Assembly: GCF_018449545.1 (NCBI RefSeq)
Contig: NZ_JAAVUR010000007.1
Location: forward strand, 292,505-356,504
Direction of reading: 5' to 3'
Length of the DNA stretch: 64,000 nt
DNA from: Granulicella sp. dw_53
GTDB taxonomy: Bacteria > Acidobacteriota > Terriglobia > Terriglobales > Acidobacteriaceae
Part shown: one piece after another, positions 16,300 through 24,482 of the stretch
Layout: every line of letters starts with the position of its first letter
Position numbering within the stretch: position 1 is the first letter of the stretch
Notes under the pieces: model-generated
Told to the model about the DNA's origin: nothing
The model's input: the letters and a program-made list of their open reading frames with translations, nothing else
Databases searched by the model: none
Position numbers and translations under genes: made by a program

Positions 16300-17952
16300 C
16301 TATCCTCCCAACACCCCAGCCAACTCACCCCGCAAAACCTTCGTCTGCTCTCCAGTCCCAAAGAACTTCACCGTAAACATCCCCGACGCAACCTCATCCT
16401 CGCCGACGATCACGATCCGCCGAGCCAGCTTATCCGCCACCTCAAACGACTTCTTCAACCGGAAAGCCCCATCCCCCACCTCGACCGTCAACCCAGCCGC
16501 CCGCAGCTCCTTCGCCAGCAACAGCGCCGCCGCATTCTGCCCCACGCCCATCGGAGCGATAAAGGCATCCAGCTTCGTCACCACAGCCTCTTTAGCTTGC
16601 GCCTGCAGCGTCAGAATCAGACGATCCTCCCCAATCGCAAACCCGATCCCCGGAGCCTTCGGCCCGCCCAGCATCTCGCTCAGCCCGTCATATCGTCCGC
16701 CGCCCAACAGGGCATTCTGCGTCCCCAACCCGCTGCCATCCGGCACGGTGAACTCGAAGGTCGTGCGTGTGTAGTAGTCCAGCCCTCGCACCAGCCGCGG
16801 CTCCACCACATAAGGCACCCCACAGGCATCCAGCGCGTCCTTCACCTGTTCGAAGTGTTCCCGCGAATCCTCATCGAGATAGTCCGCAATCTTCGGCAGG
16901 GCATTGATAATCTCCTGGTCGTTCGGGTCCTTCGAGTCCAGCACCCGTAGCGGATTCGTCTCCGCCCGCCGCTGGTTGTCCTCGCACATCTGCGCCTTCA
17001 CCGGCTCCAGCGCCTCGCGCAGCGCGGCAATATACCGTGGCCGGTCCGTAGCCGAACCCACCGAGTTCAACGCCAGCCGCCAGCCCTTCACCCCCAGCTC
17101 ATCCAGCAGAGCGCTCAGCATCTCCAGCACCTCCGCATCGCGAACCGCGCTCTCCGACCCCGACGACGCCGGCCCGATCACCTCCGCGCCGATCTGCCAG
17201 AACTGCCGGTACCGCCCCCGCTGCGGCCTCTCCCGCCGAAACTGCGGCCCTACATAAAAGAGCTTCTGCAGCATCCCCGTATCGGCCATCTTGTGCTCGA
17301 TATAGGCCCGCACCACCCCAGCCGTATTCTCCGGACGTAACGTGAGTGATTGTGCCGATTTGAAAAAATTACCAGGGAATTCTTCAATCTCGACTTCTCC
17401 GGTATCAAATCTGGGCTTCGGCGAACCGGCAGGGACTACTAAGCGTAGACCAGGGCCGAATCTCCGAAAGTAATCGGCGTCAGCCGAATACTTGAAATCA
17501 TGGTCCGTTTGTAGCGCGAGTTTCGCTTTATTGAGAGTTTCGATAGCTTCTGAGGTTGCCTTGAATCGAAAACACACGAACTCTGGTTTCTCGGGGTTGC
17601 GCCTTCCAATGATTCGTTGAACACCCAACTTCCTTAGCTTATCTGTTAGGAGATGTGCCTCTTCGAGGACAGATTTTTTCTCATTGAGTTGGACATTGGT
17701 CCAAGCCTCTGAAAATGCTTTGTCATCAAAGCGTTCGCCATCCTCCCAGGTGTACATCTCCTTGGAGACGATATCCGTCTCCTCGCCCACGCCCCGCGCA
17801 AACAGCTCCGTCGCCTCGAACATAGGCGTCCGAATCTCACCGAACCCGTACCGCGCAAACACCCCCCGCGCCGTAGCTTCCACGCGGTTCCAAAGCTCTG
17901 TCTCAGGAGGGAGCAGATCCCGCGTCCCCCGTACTGCCTTCAAAGTAGCCAT
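16300..17952 (-). CDS. hisS: histidyl-tRNA synthetase with a large in-frame insertion
   Basis: Class II synthetase charging tRNA(His). The usual bacterial enzyme has about 420 residues; this one has 550. Motif 1 (YGFGEIRTPMFEATELF), motif 2 (FRRERPQRGRYRQF), the histidine-specific LVRGLDYYTRTTFEF and motif 3 are all intact, as is the C-terminal anticodon domain. The extra length is one block, about residues 72-201 (17350-17739), between SKEMYTWED and SLTLRPENTAG, a point that is normally a tight beta-hairpin. The inserted DNA is clearly AT-richer than its flanks. The frame is kept, so the enzyme is probably functional. The start ATG at 17952 follows AAGGGA closely. Confidence 0.93.
   Translation of the reverse strand: MATLKAVRGTRDLLPPETELWNRVEATARGVFARYGFGEIRTPMFEATELFARGVGEETDIVSKEMYTWEDGERFDDKAFSEAWTNVQLNEKKSVLEEAHLLTDKLRKLGVQRIIGRRNPEKPEFVCFRFKATSEAIETLNKAKLALQTDHDFKYSADADYFRRFGPGLRLVVPAGSPKPRFDTGEVEIEEFPGNFFKSAQSLTLRPENTAGVVRAYIEHKMADTGMLQKLFYVGPQFRRERPQRGRYRQFWQIGAEVIGPASSGSESAVRDAEVLEMLSALLDELGVKGWRLALNSVGSATDRPRYIAALREALEPVKAQMCEDNQRRAETNPLRVLDSKDPNDQEIINALPKIADYLDEDSREHFEQVKDALDACGVPYVVEPRLVRGLDYYTRTTFEFTVPDGSGLGTQNALLGGGRYDGLSEMLGGPKAPGIGFAIGEDRLILTLQAQAKEAVVTKLDAFIAPMGVGQNAAALLLAKELRAAGLTVEVGDGAFRLKKSFEVADKLARRIVIVGEDEVASGMFTVKFFGTGEQTKVLRGELAGVLGG
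17350..17739 (-). other. low-GC in-frame insertion within hisS
   Basis: The segment encodes about 130 residues with no motif I recognise. I counted 199 G+C in 420 bases (17341-17760, 47%) against 157 in 240 bases (65%) in 17101-17340. It contains codons such as TTA, AAA and AAT that are rare in the flanking gene. No inverted repeats, intein splice residues or target duplications are apparent at the edges. Confidence 0.8.
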
Positions 17953-18022
17953 TCCCTTCAGTGTAGCGAATCAACGGAGCGAAGACCGGGCCGGGACACC
18001 GCTAACCTCACCTCCAGCATCA

Positions 18023-18538
18023 TCACTCGGTCTCAGTTAAATAGATCGCCGTGTAATCGAGATAGTTCTGCGCATATTTCAGGATCATCGCCCGGTCGGC
18101 ATCCCCCAGCGTCCGCCGCACCTTGCCCGGCACGCCCGCCACCAGCGAGTTCGGCGGAATCACCGTCTGCTCCGGAATCACCGCACCCGCCGCGATGATC
18201 GAGCCCTCGCCGATCCGCGCATTGTTCAGAATCACCGCGCCGATCCCCACCAGCACCGCATCCTCCACCACGCAGCCATGCACGGTCGCATTATGCCCGA
18301 TCGTCACCATCTCCCCCACGATCACCGGATACAGGTGCCGCATCCCATGCAGCACCGCGCAGTCCTGCACATTGCTCTTCGCGCCGATCCGGATGGAGTT
18401 CACATCGCCCCGCAGCACCGCGTTCATCCACACGCTGGCCTGTGCTCCCAGCTCGACATCGCCGATCACCTGCGCCGAAACATCGACGTAGCATCCCTCG
18501 CCGATCACCGGCAGCTTCCCTTGGTAGGCCCGAATCAT
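18023..18538 (-). CDS. gamma-type carbonic anhydrase family protein
   Basis: A 171-residue left-handed beta-helix protein of the gamma-carbonic anhydrase/PaaY/YrdA group. Hexapeptide repeats run through most of the sequence (VIGDVELGAQASVWMNAVLR, VIVGEMVTIGHNATVHGC). Metal-ligand histidines are present in the segments VLHGM and GHNATVHGC. Members may hydrate CO2 or have other metal-dependent roles; activity cannot be predicted by eye. It lies shortly downstream of the hisS start on the opposite side of an intergenic gap, same strand. Confidence 0.87.
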   Translation of the reverse strand: MIRAYQGKLPVIGEGCYVDVSAQVIGDVELGAQASVWMNAVLRGDVNSIRIGAKSNVQDCAVLHGMRHLYPVIVGEMVTIGHNATVHGCVVEDAVLVGIGAVILNNARIGEGSIIAAGAVIPEQTVIPPNSLVAGVPGKVRRTLGDADRAMILKYAQNYLDYTAIYLTETE

Positions 18539-19059
18539 AGCTCGATCTCTCTCATGGAGCTGATTTTACGCGGCCCCAAAACGGTCGGGGATTAGCCCAC
18601 CATGCGGCAGCTTCCTCCATTTCCCAGCAAAATCGCATGTCAAGCCCCCAAATGGCTTAACTCCATGAAACCAAAGCGAATAAAAGTGGCACTCCAGTTA
18701 TGCGCCGTCTCGTAAAATAGAACTAGAGAGAAAAACAAGAAGGCTCCCGCAAGGGAGCTTTTGTAGTTCCCGAAAGGGAAAAACGTGCGGAATTCGGGAA
18801 AGAACCTGCTGGGTCGCCTATAACCGACGCTGGCTCACATATTTGGCCGCAAACCGCCTGTAATCAATATTTTGGCGAAGGCTCCTGCGCGTAAGCCGCT
18901 GATTCGTCTACGTTTATGGCTCGCCAAGGGGGGAGGGGGGTCGGTGGGACGAACGGGGTATGAAAACCTGGATAAGAGTCATGTTTTAAGCCATATCCAA
19001 CAAAACAGGCGTATCCTAGAGGTTGTCCATGCAAGGACCTGTTTGGAGGTGTATTTTTC
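18539..19059. other. 521-base intergenic region upstream of rpsU
   Basis: No gene is supported. It contains a strong hairpin AGGCTCCC-GCAA-GGGAGCTT followed by TTG (18741-18763) and, just after, a second small hairpin TTCCC-GAAA-GGGAA. A TAAAAT box at 18713-18718 precedes the first hairpin by about 20 bases, so a very short transcript ending there is conceivable. The remainder up to rpsU, including a G-rich patch near 18929-18942, is unexplained. Confidence 0.4.
18741..18763 (+). terminator. terminator-like hairpin
   Basis: An 8-base stem with a GCAA tetraloop followed by TTTTG on the plus strand. No plus-strand gene precedes it within several hundred bases, so its client is unclear. Confidence 0.5.
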
Positions 19060-19257
19060 TTGGCAGAGGTTCGAGTTCAAGAAGGCGAACCCCTTGAGAA
19101 TGCCCTGCGGCGCTTTAAGCGTAAGGTGCAGACCGAAGACATTATCAAGGAAGTCAAGCGCCACTCTTTCTACCTGAAACCAGGTGAAAAGAAGCGTGTG
19201 AAGGAAGCGTTAGCGCGTAAGCGTAATCGCAAGAAGATCCGTAAAGAGCAGGACTAG
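19060..19257 (+). CDS. rpsU: 30S ribosomal protein S21
   Basis: A 65-residue basic protein matching S21 along its length (LENALRRFKRKVQTEDIIKE, then a Lys/Arg-rich C-terminus). S21 joins the small subunit late and helps initiation of translation. The start is TTG at 19060, 9 bases after GGAGGT. The gene stands alone rather than in the rpsU-dnaG-rpoD arrangement of many proteobacteria. Confidence 0.95.
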   Translation: MAEVRVQEGEPLENALRRFKRKVQTEDIIKEVKRHSFYLKPGEKKRVKEALARKRNRKKIRKEQD

Positions 19258-19572
19258 TCCTCGCTCTACAACCCGAAGGCAGGCCGTCTCCTCTCAACTG
19301 AGCTGTTGAGACGGCCGCCCGAACCACCAGTGAATGGACTCCCGCCATCTCCCTGGTCCCGGCAGCGATGGCCTCGCCCCTCTCCCCAGCGCGGCGGCCA
19401 CAATGACCGGTAAACAGAACGAATCGCTTCCAGCGGTCGGGCCCCTGCTCGCGCAGGCATCTTCACATACTGTTTGACCAGCAAACAGCAGGATAGGCAG
19501 AACCTTGGGAGAGAACTCCTCCTCCACAAGACTCCGCCTCGTATTCCGCAAGCAACACTGGGAGAAGCGGCA
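19258..19572. other. gap after rpsU with one inverted repeat
   Basis: GGCCGTCTC (19282-19290) and GAGACGGCC (19308-19316) form a 9-base perfect stem about 25 bases after the rpsU stop; it may stop transcription although no T-run follows. Nothing else is recognised in this 315-base stretch. Confidence 0.5.
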
Positions 19573-20001
19573 ATGGAATTCACAGATAGACTTTTGACAT
19601 GCGCAGACTGTGGTGGTGAATTCATCTTCACCGCCGGAGAACAGATCTTCTTCTTCGACAAGCAGTTCAAGAACGATCCCAAACGCTGTAAGCCCTGCAA
19701 GTCGAAGCGCTCCGGCGGAGCCGCTCATACCGGCACCGGACCCGCTCCAGCCGGGCTCTCACGCACCGAGACCCGCACCGAGTGCTCCGAGTGCGGCATC
19801 GAAACCACCGTTCCGTTCAAGCCCACGCAGGGCAGGCCGGTTCTCTGCCGTCTCTGCTTTCAGGCCAAACGCCCCGGCGCAGAGCCATCGATCAACGCAG
19901 CAGCCGCTACAGGACAGCTCATCGCCGGCACCAAAAACGCCGAGATGAACTCCGTCAGCGCCGAGATGATCGCAGCCGCGAGCCAGGCGTCCAGGGCATA
20001 A
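19573..20001 (+). CDS. tandem zinc-ribbon protein
   Basis: A 142-residue protein with two cysteine clusters. The first (LTCADCGGEFIFTAGEQIFF, then RCKPCK) is the short zinc-ribbon seen in many small bacterial proteins; the second (ECSECGIETTVPFKPTQGRP, then LCRLCF) is a CxxC-x(17)-CxxC zinc ribbon. The C-terminus is alanine-rich and probably disordered. The frame opens earlier at 19474, but the ATG at 19573 has GGGAGAAG in front and begins the conserved part. Function is unknown; nucleic-acid or protein binding is likely. Confidence 0.8.
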   Translation: MEFTDRLLTCADCGGEFIFTAGEQIFFFDKQFKNDPKRCKPCKSKRSGGAAHTGTGPAPAGLSRTETRTECSECGIETTVPFKPTQGRPVLCRLCFQAKRPGAEPSINAAAATGQLIAGTKNAEMNSVSAEMIAAASQASRA

Positions 20002-20030
20002 CTCGACCAGCCGCAGGGCTTAGCGCCAGA

Positions 20031-20068
20031 GGGTTCTCTCCGATTACTCTGTAAGACGGAGAGAACCC
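20031..20068 (+). promoter_or_regulatory. 12-bp perfect hairpin covering the ribosome site of the MBL gene
   Basis: Arms 20031-20042 and 20057-20068 are perfectly complementary; the right arm contains GGAGAG, the only plausible Shine-Dalgarno for the ATG at 20071. When folded, the hairpin would hide the ribosome site. It could instead be a terminator of the upstream gene, but no T-run follows. Confidence 0.65.
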
Positions 20069-20070
20069 AT

Positions 20071-20997
20071 ATGGCCAGCCCGCAAGCCGCGTCGCCTTCC
20101 GCCCCTGCTCTGACGGACCTCGTCCGCGCCCGCACCACCGTCGGCGACTTCGAGCTAACCGTCTGCACCGACGGCACCTACCTGCTCGACGGCGGAGCCA
20201 TGTTCGGCGTCGTCCCGAAAACTCTCTGGCAGAAACGCATACCAGCAGACGAGCAGAACCGAATCCTCCTCGGTCTCAACACCGTAGTCGTCCGCACCGG
20301 CAAACACACCGTCGTCATCGAGACCGGAATCGGCAACAAGCAATCCGCCAAGATGCGCGAGATCCAAGCCAACCAGGAGCTTCTGCCCACCTCGCTCGCT
20401 GCAGCCAGAGTCAGCCCCGAAGAGGTCGACGTCGTCATCAACTCTCATCTTCACTTCGACCACTGCGGCTGGAACACCACTCTCCACGCCGATGGCTCCG
20501 TCACGCCAACCTTCCCCAACGCCCGCTACTTCGCCCACGCCGGAGAGGTCGCTCACGGCCACCTCCAACTCGACCGCGACCGAGTCAGCTACCTCTCGCC
20601 CAACTACGATCCCCTGATCGCCTCCGGCCAGATGACGCTGCTCACCACCGACGCGATCCACACCAACCCCGAGATCGTCCCAGGCATCTCCGTGGAGCTC
20701 TTCCCCGGTCACACAGCCCAACTCATGGGAATCCACATCGACTCCAGATCCCACGCTGGAGCAGCCCAACACGCCTGCTACATCTCCGACCTCATCCCCA
20801 CAGCCGCCCATCTCGACCCCACCTGGGTAATGGGTTACGACCTCGACCCCCTCACCTGCATCGAGCAGCGCAAACGCTTCTACCAGCGCGCCATCCCCGA
20901 GAACTGGCTAGTCCTCTTCACCCACGACCACCACACTCCTATGGCCCACATCACCCTTAACGAAAAAGGCAAACCTATCGTGAACGCAACAACTTAG
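20071..20997 (+). CDS. MBL-fold metallo-hydrolase
   Basis: A 308-residue metallo-beta-lactamase-fold protein. The zinc signature SHLHFDH is at about residues 125-131; further ligand candidates are the histidine in LFPGHTAQL, the aspartate in CYISDLIPT and the histidines in FTHDHH. There is no signal peptide. The layout resembles AttM/AiiB-type lactonases and related quorum-quenching or general hydrolases, but the substrate is not determined. Its ribosome site lies inside a perfect hairpin (see the entry at 20031). It is 70 bases after the zinc-ribbon gene and may be read from the same promoter. Confidence 0.85.
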   Translation: MASPQAASPSAPALTDLVRARTTVGDFELTVCTDGTYLLDGGAMFGVVPKTLWQKRIPADEQNRILLGLNTVVVRTGKHTVVIETGIGNKQSAKMREIQANQELLPTSLAAARVSPEEVDVVINSHLHFDHCGWNTTLHADGSVTPTFPNARYFAHAGEVAHGHLQLDRDRVSYLSPNYDPLIASGQMTLLTTDAIHTNPEIVPGISVELFPGHTAQLMGIHIDSRSHAGAAQHACYISDLIPTAAHLDPTWVMGYDLDPLTCIEQRKRFYQRAIPENWLVLFTHDHHTPMAHITLNEKGKPIVNATT

Positions 20998-21012
20998 ATG
21001 GACTATCCGCCT

Positions 21013-21361
21013 TCAGCCCTCTAATTCACGCATCCAGCTATCGACCTCGTCTTTGAGCGATGGCAGGGAAGTGATGACGATGCTCCACACGACACGTTCA
21101 TCGACTTCGCCATACTCATGAATCAACAGATTACGAAAGTCGACAATCCTTCGAGCTAGCGTGACTCTGTCATTGGTCTCAGGAAAGTGATGAAGCATCT
21201 GATTCATCGCCTCCCCAATGATCATCAATTCGCCCCGTACTGCAGATCGAAGCATTCTGTCCTGATTCGAAGTTGTCCAGAGTGCGTCCTTTGGTGAACT
21301 CCTCGATCGCCTCGATCGACAGTTGCACGTCCGCGAGATAAGTCTGCAGGCTACGTGGCAT
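21013..21361 (-). pseudogene. HepT-like (DUF86) toxin gene, frameshifted
   Basis: The N-terminal part (MPRSLQTYLADVQLSIEAIEE) is in one frame and the remainder (MLRSAVRGELMIIGEAMNQM... RNLLIHEYGEVDE) in another. Deleting one of the two C bases at 21261-21262 (plus strand) restores a continuous DUF86 protein through FESDRMLRSAV. The catalytic Rx4-6HxY motif of HepT RNases is present as RNLLIHEY. The intact family is a HEPN toxin paired with an MntA nucleotidyltransferase, whose gene precedes and overlaps it here. A sequencing error cannot be excluded, but the partner gene is also shifted. Confidence 0.8.
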
Positions 21362-21660
21362 ACACGGCTACCTGCGTCGCTTCAAGTTCCTTACGAAAAT
21401 AGGGGTTGCGAATCGTCTTGGCGCTTATCAGGTCAACCTCGCGGTGGAAGAGGCTCACTAACGCCTCGCGCAACGAAAAATAGTTATCGGCATATTGTTT
21501 CGATGGAAACAACGTCAAACTCCACTCGCAGGTCCACATCGCTTCGTTCTTGATCGAAATCGTCCCGGAGCACCGATCCAAATGCCATAAGTCGCTTCAC
21601 ATGGTGCTGGCGGCATAGCGCGGCAATCTCATCCTGCTTTGACTGAAATAGCTCTAGCAT
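21351..21660 (-). pseudogene. MntA-like nucleotidyltransferase antitoxin gene, frameshifted
   Basis: Frame one gives MLELFQSKQDEIAALCRQHH, the nucleotidyltransferase motif FGSVLRDDFDQERSDVDLRV and then runs off to a stop; frame two continues as YADNYFSLREALVSLFHREV to the proper C-terminus. Removing one base of the T-run at 21498-21500 (plus strand) joins the two. The family AMPylates and silences HepT. Its stop overlaps the HepT start by 11 bases, the standard arrangement. The start ATG at 21660 has GAGG upstream. Confidence 0.8.
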
Positions 21661-21744
21661 CTGGCAGCCCTCATGGAATCTGTAGTCTACCGTGGCGACC
21701 AACCCGATTGCCTAACATTTCAAAATTCGGGGCCATCAGACGCA

Positions 21745-21775
21745 CGAAAGCCCCACGATAGCGGGGCTCTGTGCG
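21745..21775 (-). terminator. hairpin after rpmA
   Basis: AGCCCC and GGGGCT flank an 8-base loop, extended by CGCAC/GTGCG outer pairs, just downstream of the rpmA stop on the minus strand. The T-run is short. Confidence 0.5.
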
Positions 21776-21791
21776 TAAGAAATTCCGAGGA

Positions 21792-22067
21792 CTAACGAGC
21801 GACGGCCAAAACTTCGGCTGGCTCGACGTTTACAAAGCGCCCACGCTGGCCGCGATCCTGGAACTGGACTACGCCGCTGATCTTCGCGAAGAGAGTGTCG
21901 TCTTTGCCACGGCCGACGTTCGCACCAGGCTTCAATGGTGTTCCACGCTGCCGTACGATGATGCCGCCGCCCAGGATCGCCTGTCCGCCGAACACCTTGA
22001 CGCCCAGCCGCTGAGCATTTGAGTCGCGGCCGTTCTTGGAAGAACCTAAACCTTTTTTATGTGCCAT
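21792..22067 (-). CDS. rpmA: 50S ribosomal protein L27
   Basis: A 91-residue L27, recognised by [20 protein letters not shown] and the conserved [10 protein letters not shown] segment. The N-terminus reaches into the peptidyl-transferase centre. It lacks the cleavable N-terminal extension found in Firmicutes. It forms the usual rplU-rpmA pair, with about 85 bases between the genes. Confidence 0.96.
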   Translation of the reverse strand: MAHKKGLGSSKNGRDSNAQRLGVKVFGGQAILGGGIIVRQRGTPLKPGANVGRGKDDTLFAKISGVVQFQDRGQRGRFVNVEPAEVLAVAR

Positions 22068-22151
22068 TTCACTGCCTCTTCCGCGCCGCCCTCAGGCCCA
22101 GCGCTCTCAAATAGTCTAAGAACGAAAACAAACTTTGTTGAGGAGCTTCGT

Positions 22152-22475
22152 TTATGCCTTGAAGCTCTTGCCGCCCACCAGGATCTCGTTGATCTTGACC
22201 TCAACATAGTTCTGACGGTGGCCTTGCATCTTCTTGTACTGCTTCTTGCGCTTCAGCTTGAAGACCAGGATCTTGTCTCCACGGCCCTCGCCGACGACCG
22301 ACGCGAGCACCTTGGCGCCCGAAAGCTCCTGCTCGAACTTGCCCTCTTCGCCGCTGAACGCAATGACATCGGAGAACTCCACTGCGCCGTTCTCGTGCGC
22401 GGTGGTCTCAATCTTCAACTTATCGCCCGGGGCTACCCGGTACTGCTTGCCGCCTGTGCGAATCACTGCGTACAT
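22152..22475 (-). CDS. rplU: 50S ribosomal protein L21
   Basis: A 107-residue L21 (MYAVIRTGGKQYRVAPGDKL; GDKILVFKLKRKKQYKKMQG). The frame is open to 22490, but the ATG at 22475 starts the conserved protein and has GAGG nine bases upstream. It is the first gene of the rplU-rpmA operon; obgE, which often follows, is absent. Confidence 0.96.
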   Translation of the reverse strand: MYAVIRTGGKQYRVAPGDKLKIETTAHENGAVEFSDVIAFSGEEGKFEQELSGAKVLASVVGEGRGDKILVFKLKRKKQYKKMQGHRQNYVEVKINEILVGGKSFKA

Positions 22476-22819
22476 TGCTTGGAACCTCAAGCGCGCTACT
22501 CAACTCGAACCGCAGTCGGCGCGAACGCTTCCTTCATAGATTGTGCTGCATGGGGGCGTATACAGGCCATCGAAAAAGACCCGGCTGCATCCAACCGGCC
22601 AGTTCGTCTCGCGGCAAAAATCAGCCGCTCACTCAAACCTACCAGCCCTGCATCCGGATAAAACCGGCTGCATCGCCAAACTTAAAAAGTGTACCGTGTT
22701 CCCGGGTCAGGGTCAATGAAGAACCTCGATGCAGCCGTCAGTTTGAATCGATCCGCTGGCTTTTCACGAGTTGTCGCTATTTCATTGTGCTGCGCCCATT
22801 TTCCTGAGACCATGACGGC
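22476..22819. other. intergenic region upstream of rplU
   Basis: This 344-base gap presumably carries the rplU promoter and leader. No known L21 leader structure, REP element or gene could be identified by eye. Confidence 0.3.
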
Positions 22820-23029
22820 GTGAATGGCTCGAGACATCTCAAGGTTCGCTTAATCGCAGATAGCGTCTTGCTGTTTGGCTTTGGATTTGTCGCGCCCCCT
22901 ATTCTCACTCCAATTTCTAGAAGTCGGGTGGTGCTGGGAATCGCTCTTGCGACGTTTGTTATCAGCGTTGGATCTTTCTATGACGGCATTCGAACTGCGC
23001 AACGATTGTTCTGGCCCAATTCCCGGTAA
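22820..23029 (+). CDS. small putative membrane protein
   Basis: A possible 69-residue protein with two hydrophobic stretches (IADSVLLFGFGFVAPPILTP and VVLGIALATFVISV). No family is recognised and no clear ribosome site precedes the start. It ends two bases before the stop of the convergent glycosyltransferase gene. It may be real or chance; base use is less GC-rich than its neighbours. Confidence 0.35.
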   Translation: MNGSRHLKVRLIADSVLLFGFGFVAPPILTPISRSRVVLGIALATFVISVGSFYDGIRTAQRLFWPNSR

Positions 23030-23030
23030 T

Positions 23031-24434
23031 TCACTTCCCAGAAGTACCCTTTGGATCCGATCTGACTAATGCCGCCCGAAAAGACCAAACCCGTCCCTTT
23101 TCCGCCGACTGAAACAAAAACACACTAAAGATTGCAATCAGGGGTTCCAGCGGATGCCGAAACCGCGCCTGCACCGTAATCAGGTAGTACGCGAAGGGCA
23201 GCACCGCAAAGGCCCACGCAAACAGCCAAACCCCGGGCACCCGCCGCCGTATCGAGACTGCCAGCCCCAGTAGGCCACTCAGGCTCAGAAATCCGTAGTT
23301 CAGCTCTCGCATTACCTCGACGAACAGGCTCTTCTCCACCGGATGCGGCACCCCAAACCAGAAGAAGTAGATTCGCTTCACAAATAACTCCGCAAACCAG
23401 CGATGATGGGTGCGAATGTAAGCGTCGGCCAGATCGCCTTGCTGCTTCACATACGCCACCTCGCCCAGCTTCTTGTAGCTCTTGAAGTTCGGCGTCGCCT
23501 CGAAGTACGACACGGTAGTCCCCCACGGAAATCCCTGGTGCTCCGGCTGCACCGACTGATACATCTCCGCTCCCAGGTTGCTTCGTGTCGGGATAAACGC
23601 ATGCATCACCGTCCAGTTTCGCCACACCCAGGGAGCCATGCAGGCCAGGAAGATCACCCCCGCCAGCACCGCCTGCCCGACCGCGGGCGCTAATTGGCCC
23701 CTCTGCTTCGCTGCTCCCAGCAGCATCCACACTCCACAGATCGGCAGAAACAAAATCAGCGTCGAGTTCGAAAGACAAATGAGTCCCCACAACACCCCAA
23801 ACACAGCCCAGCGGATCGTTGTTGAACGAGGCCTCGAAGCATCCTCCTCTCCGATCCCGCGCACCCGCAACGCCAGTACCAGCACCCAGGTAAACAGGAA
23901 CGTAGTCAGCGTCATGTCCCACACCCAATGCACCGCATACTGCATCGCGGCCGGATACAACGCCCACAACCACCCCGACCACAATGCCACGCTGCGGCCA
24001 GTCCCCTGCGAGCGATAGCATCGCAGCGCAATCTCGTAGATCGCCGAGGCCGTCGCCGCCGAAAATACACTGTCTATCGCGAAGATCACCCAAGCCGAGG
24101 TCGCCGAATACACCCCGAACACCTTGAAGACCCCCGCCAGCAGCAGCGTATACAGCGGAGGACACCATGCCGTAGGTCCTGTATGCCCGGTAAATGGGTC
24201 GGAGTAGCCATACCCCGTAGCCACCGCCCGCGCGATCCTCCCTACCTCCCATCCGAACTGGAAGTGATCCTGAAATAGCCGTATTCGGTAGGTATGCGCC
24301 AGCGTAATGTACAGCAGCCGCACGACCAGCCCTACCCAGAAGATCCGCCACTGAATTCGCCGGCTGGAATCGCTCCCGCCAGACCCATCTTCACCCTTCA
24401 TCCACGCGTTCAGCCGACTCATCATCCCGCCCAT
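23031..24434 (-). CDS. GT-C-type membrane glycosyltransferase (ArnT/PMT family 39-like)
   Basis: A polytopic membrane protein of about 467 residues with some ten hydrophobic segments. The first periplasmic loop carries the acidic and YGYSDPFTGHTGPTAWCPPL pattern typical of PMT_2/GT39 enzymes, which transfer sugars from polyprenyl-phosphate donors to lipids or proteins on the outer face of the membrane. The frame is open to 24674, but that would overlap dut; the ATG at 24434 or the ATGATG at 24425/24422 is preferred. Acceptor and sugar are unknown. Confidence 0.75.
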   Translation of the reverse strand: MGGMMSRLNAWMKGEDGSGGSDSSRRIQWRIFWVGLVVRLLYITLAHTYRIRLFQDHFQFGWEVGRIARAVATGYGYSDPFTGHTGPTAWCPPLYTLLLAGVFKVFGVYSATSAWVIFAIDSVFSAATASAIYEIALRCYRSQGTGRSVALWSGWLWALYPAAMQYAVHWVWDMTLTTFLFTWVLVLALRVRGIGEEDASRPRSTTIRWAVFGVLWGLICLSNSTLILFLPICGVWMLLGAAKQRGQLAPAVGQAVLAGVIFLACMAPWVWRNWTVMHAFIPTRSNLGAEMYQSVQPEHQGFPWGTTVSYFEATPNFKSYKKLGEVAYVKQQGDLADAYIRTHHRWFAELFVKRIYFFWFGVPHPVEKSLFVEVMRELNYGFLSLSGLLGLAVSIRRRVPGVWLFAWAFAVLPFAYYLITVQARFRHPLEPLIAIFSVFLFQSAEKGRVWSFRAALVRSDPKGTSGK

Positions 24435-24470
24435 CTTATCGTCTCGTGCTCTGCCGGCCCTTCGGCAAAG

Positions 24471-24476
24471 TAAACT
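24471..24476 (+). promoter_or_regulatory. candidate -10 box, leaderless dut
   Basis: TAAACT ends six bases before the dut ATG and no Shine-Dalgarno is present, which suggests a leaderless transcript. No convincing -35 hexamer. Confidence 0.35.
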
Positions 24477-24482
24477 GACCCA

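Noticed and set aside
17350..17739. Intein or group II intron in hisS
   Set aside because: The block is too short for a splicing-competent intein with typical motifs, lacks Cys/Ser at the start and His-Asn at the end, and keeps the frame open as coding sequence.
18539..19059. tRNA, tmRNA, SRP RNA or 6S RNA gene upstream of rpsU
   Set aside because: No T-loop GGTTCGAATCC-type sequence, acceptor stem or conserved core of those RNAs could be found by eye.
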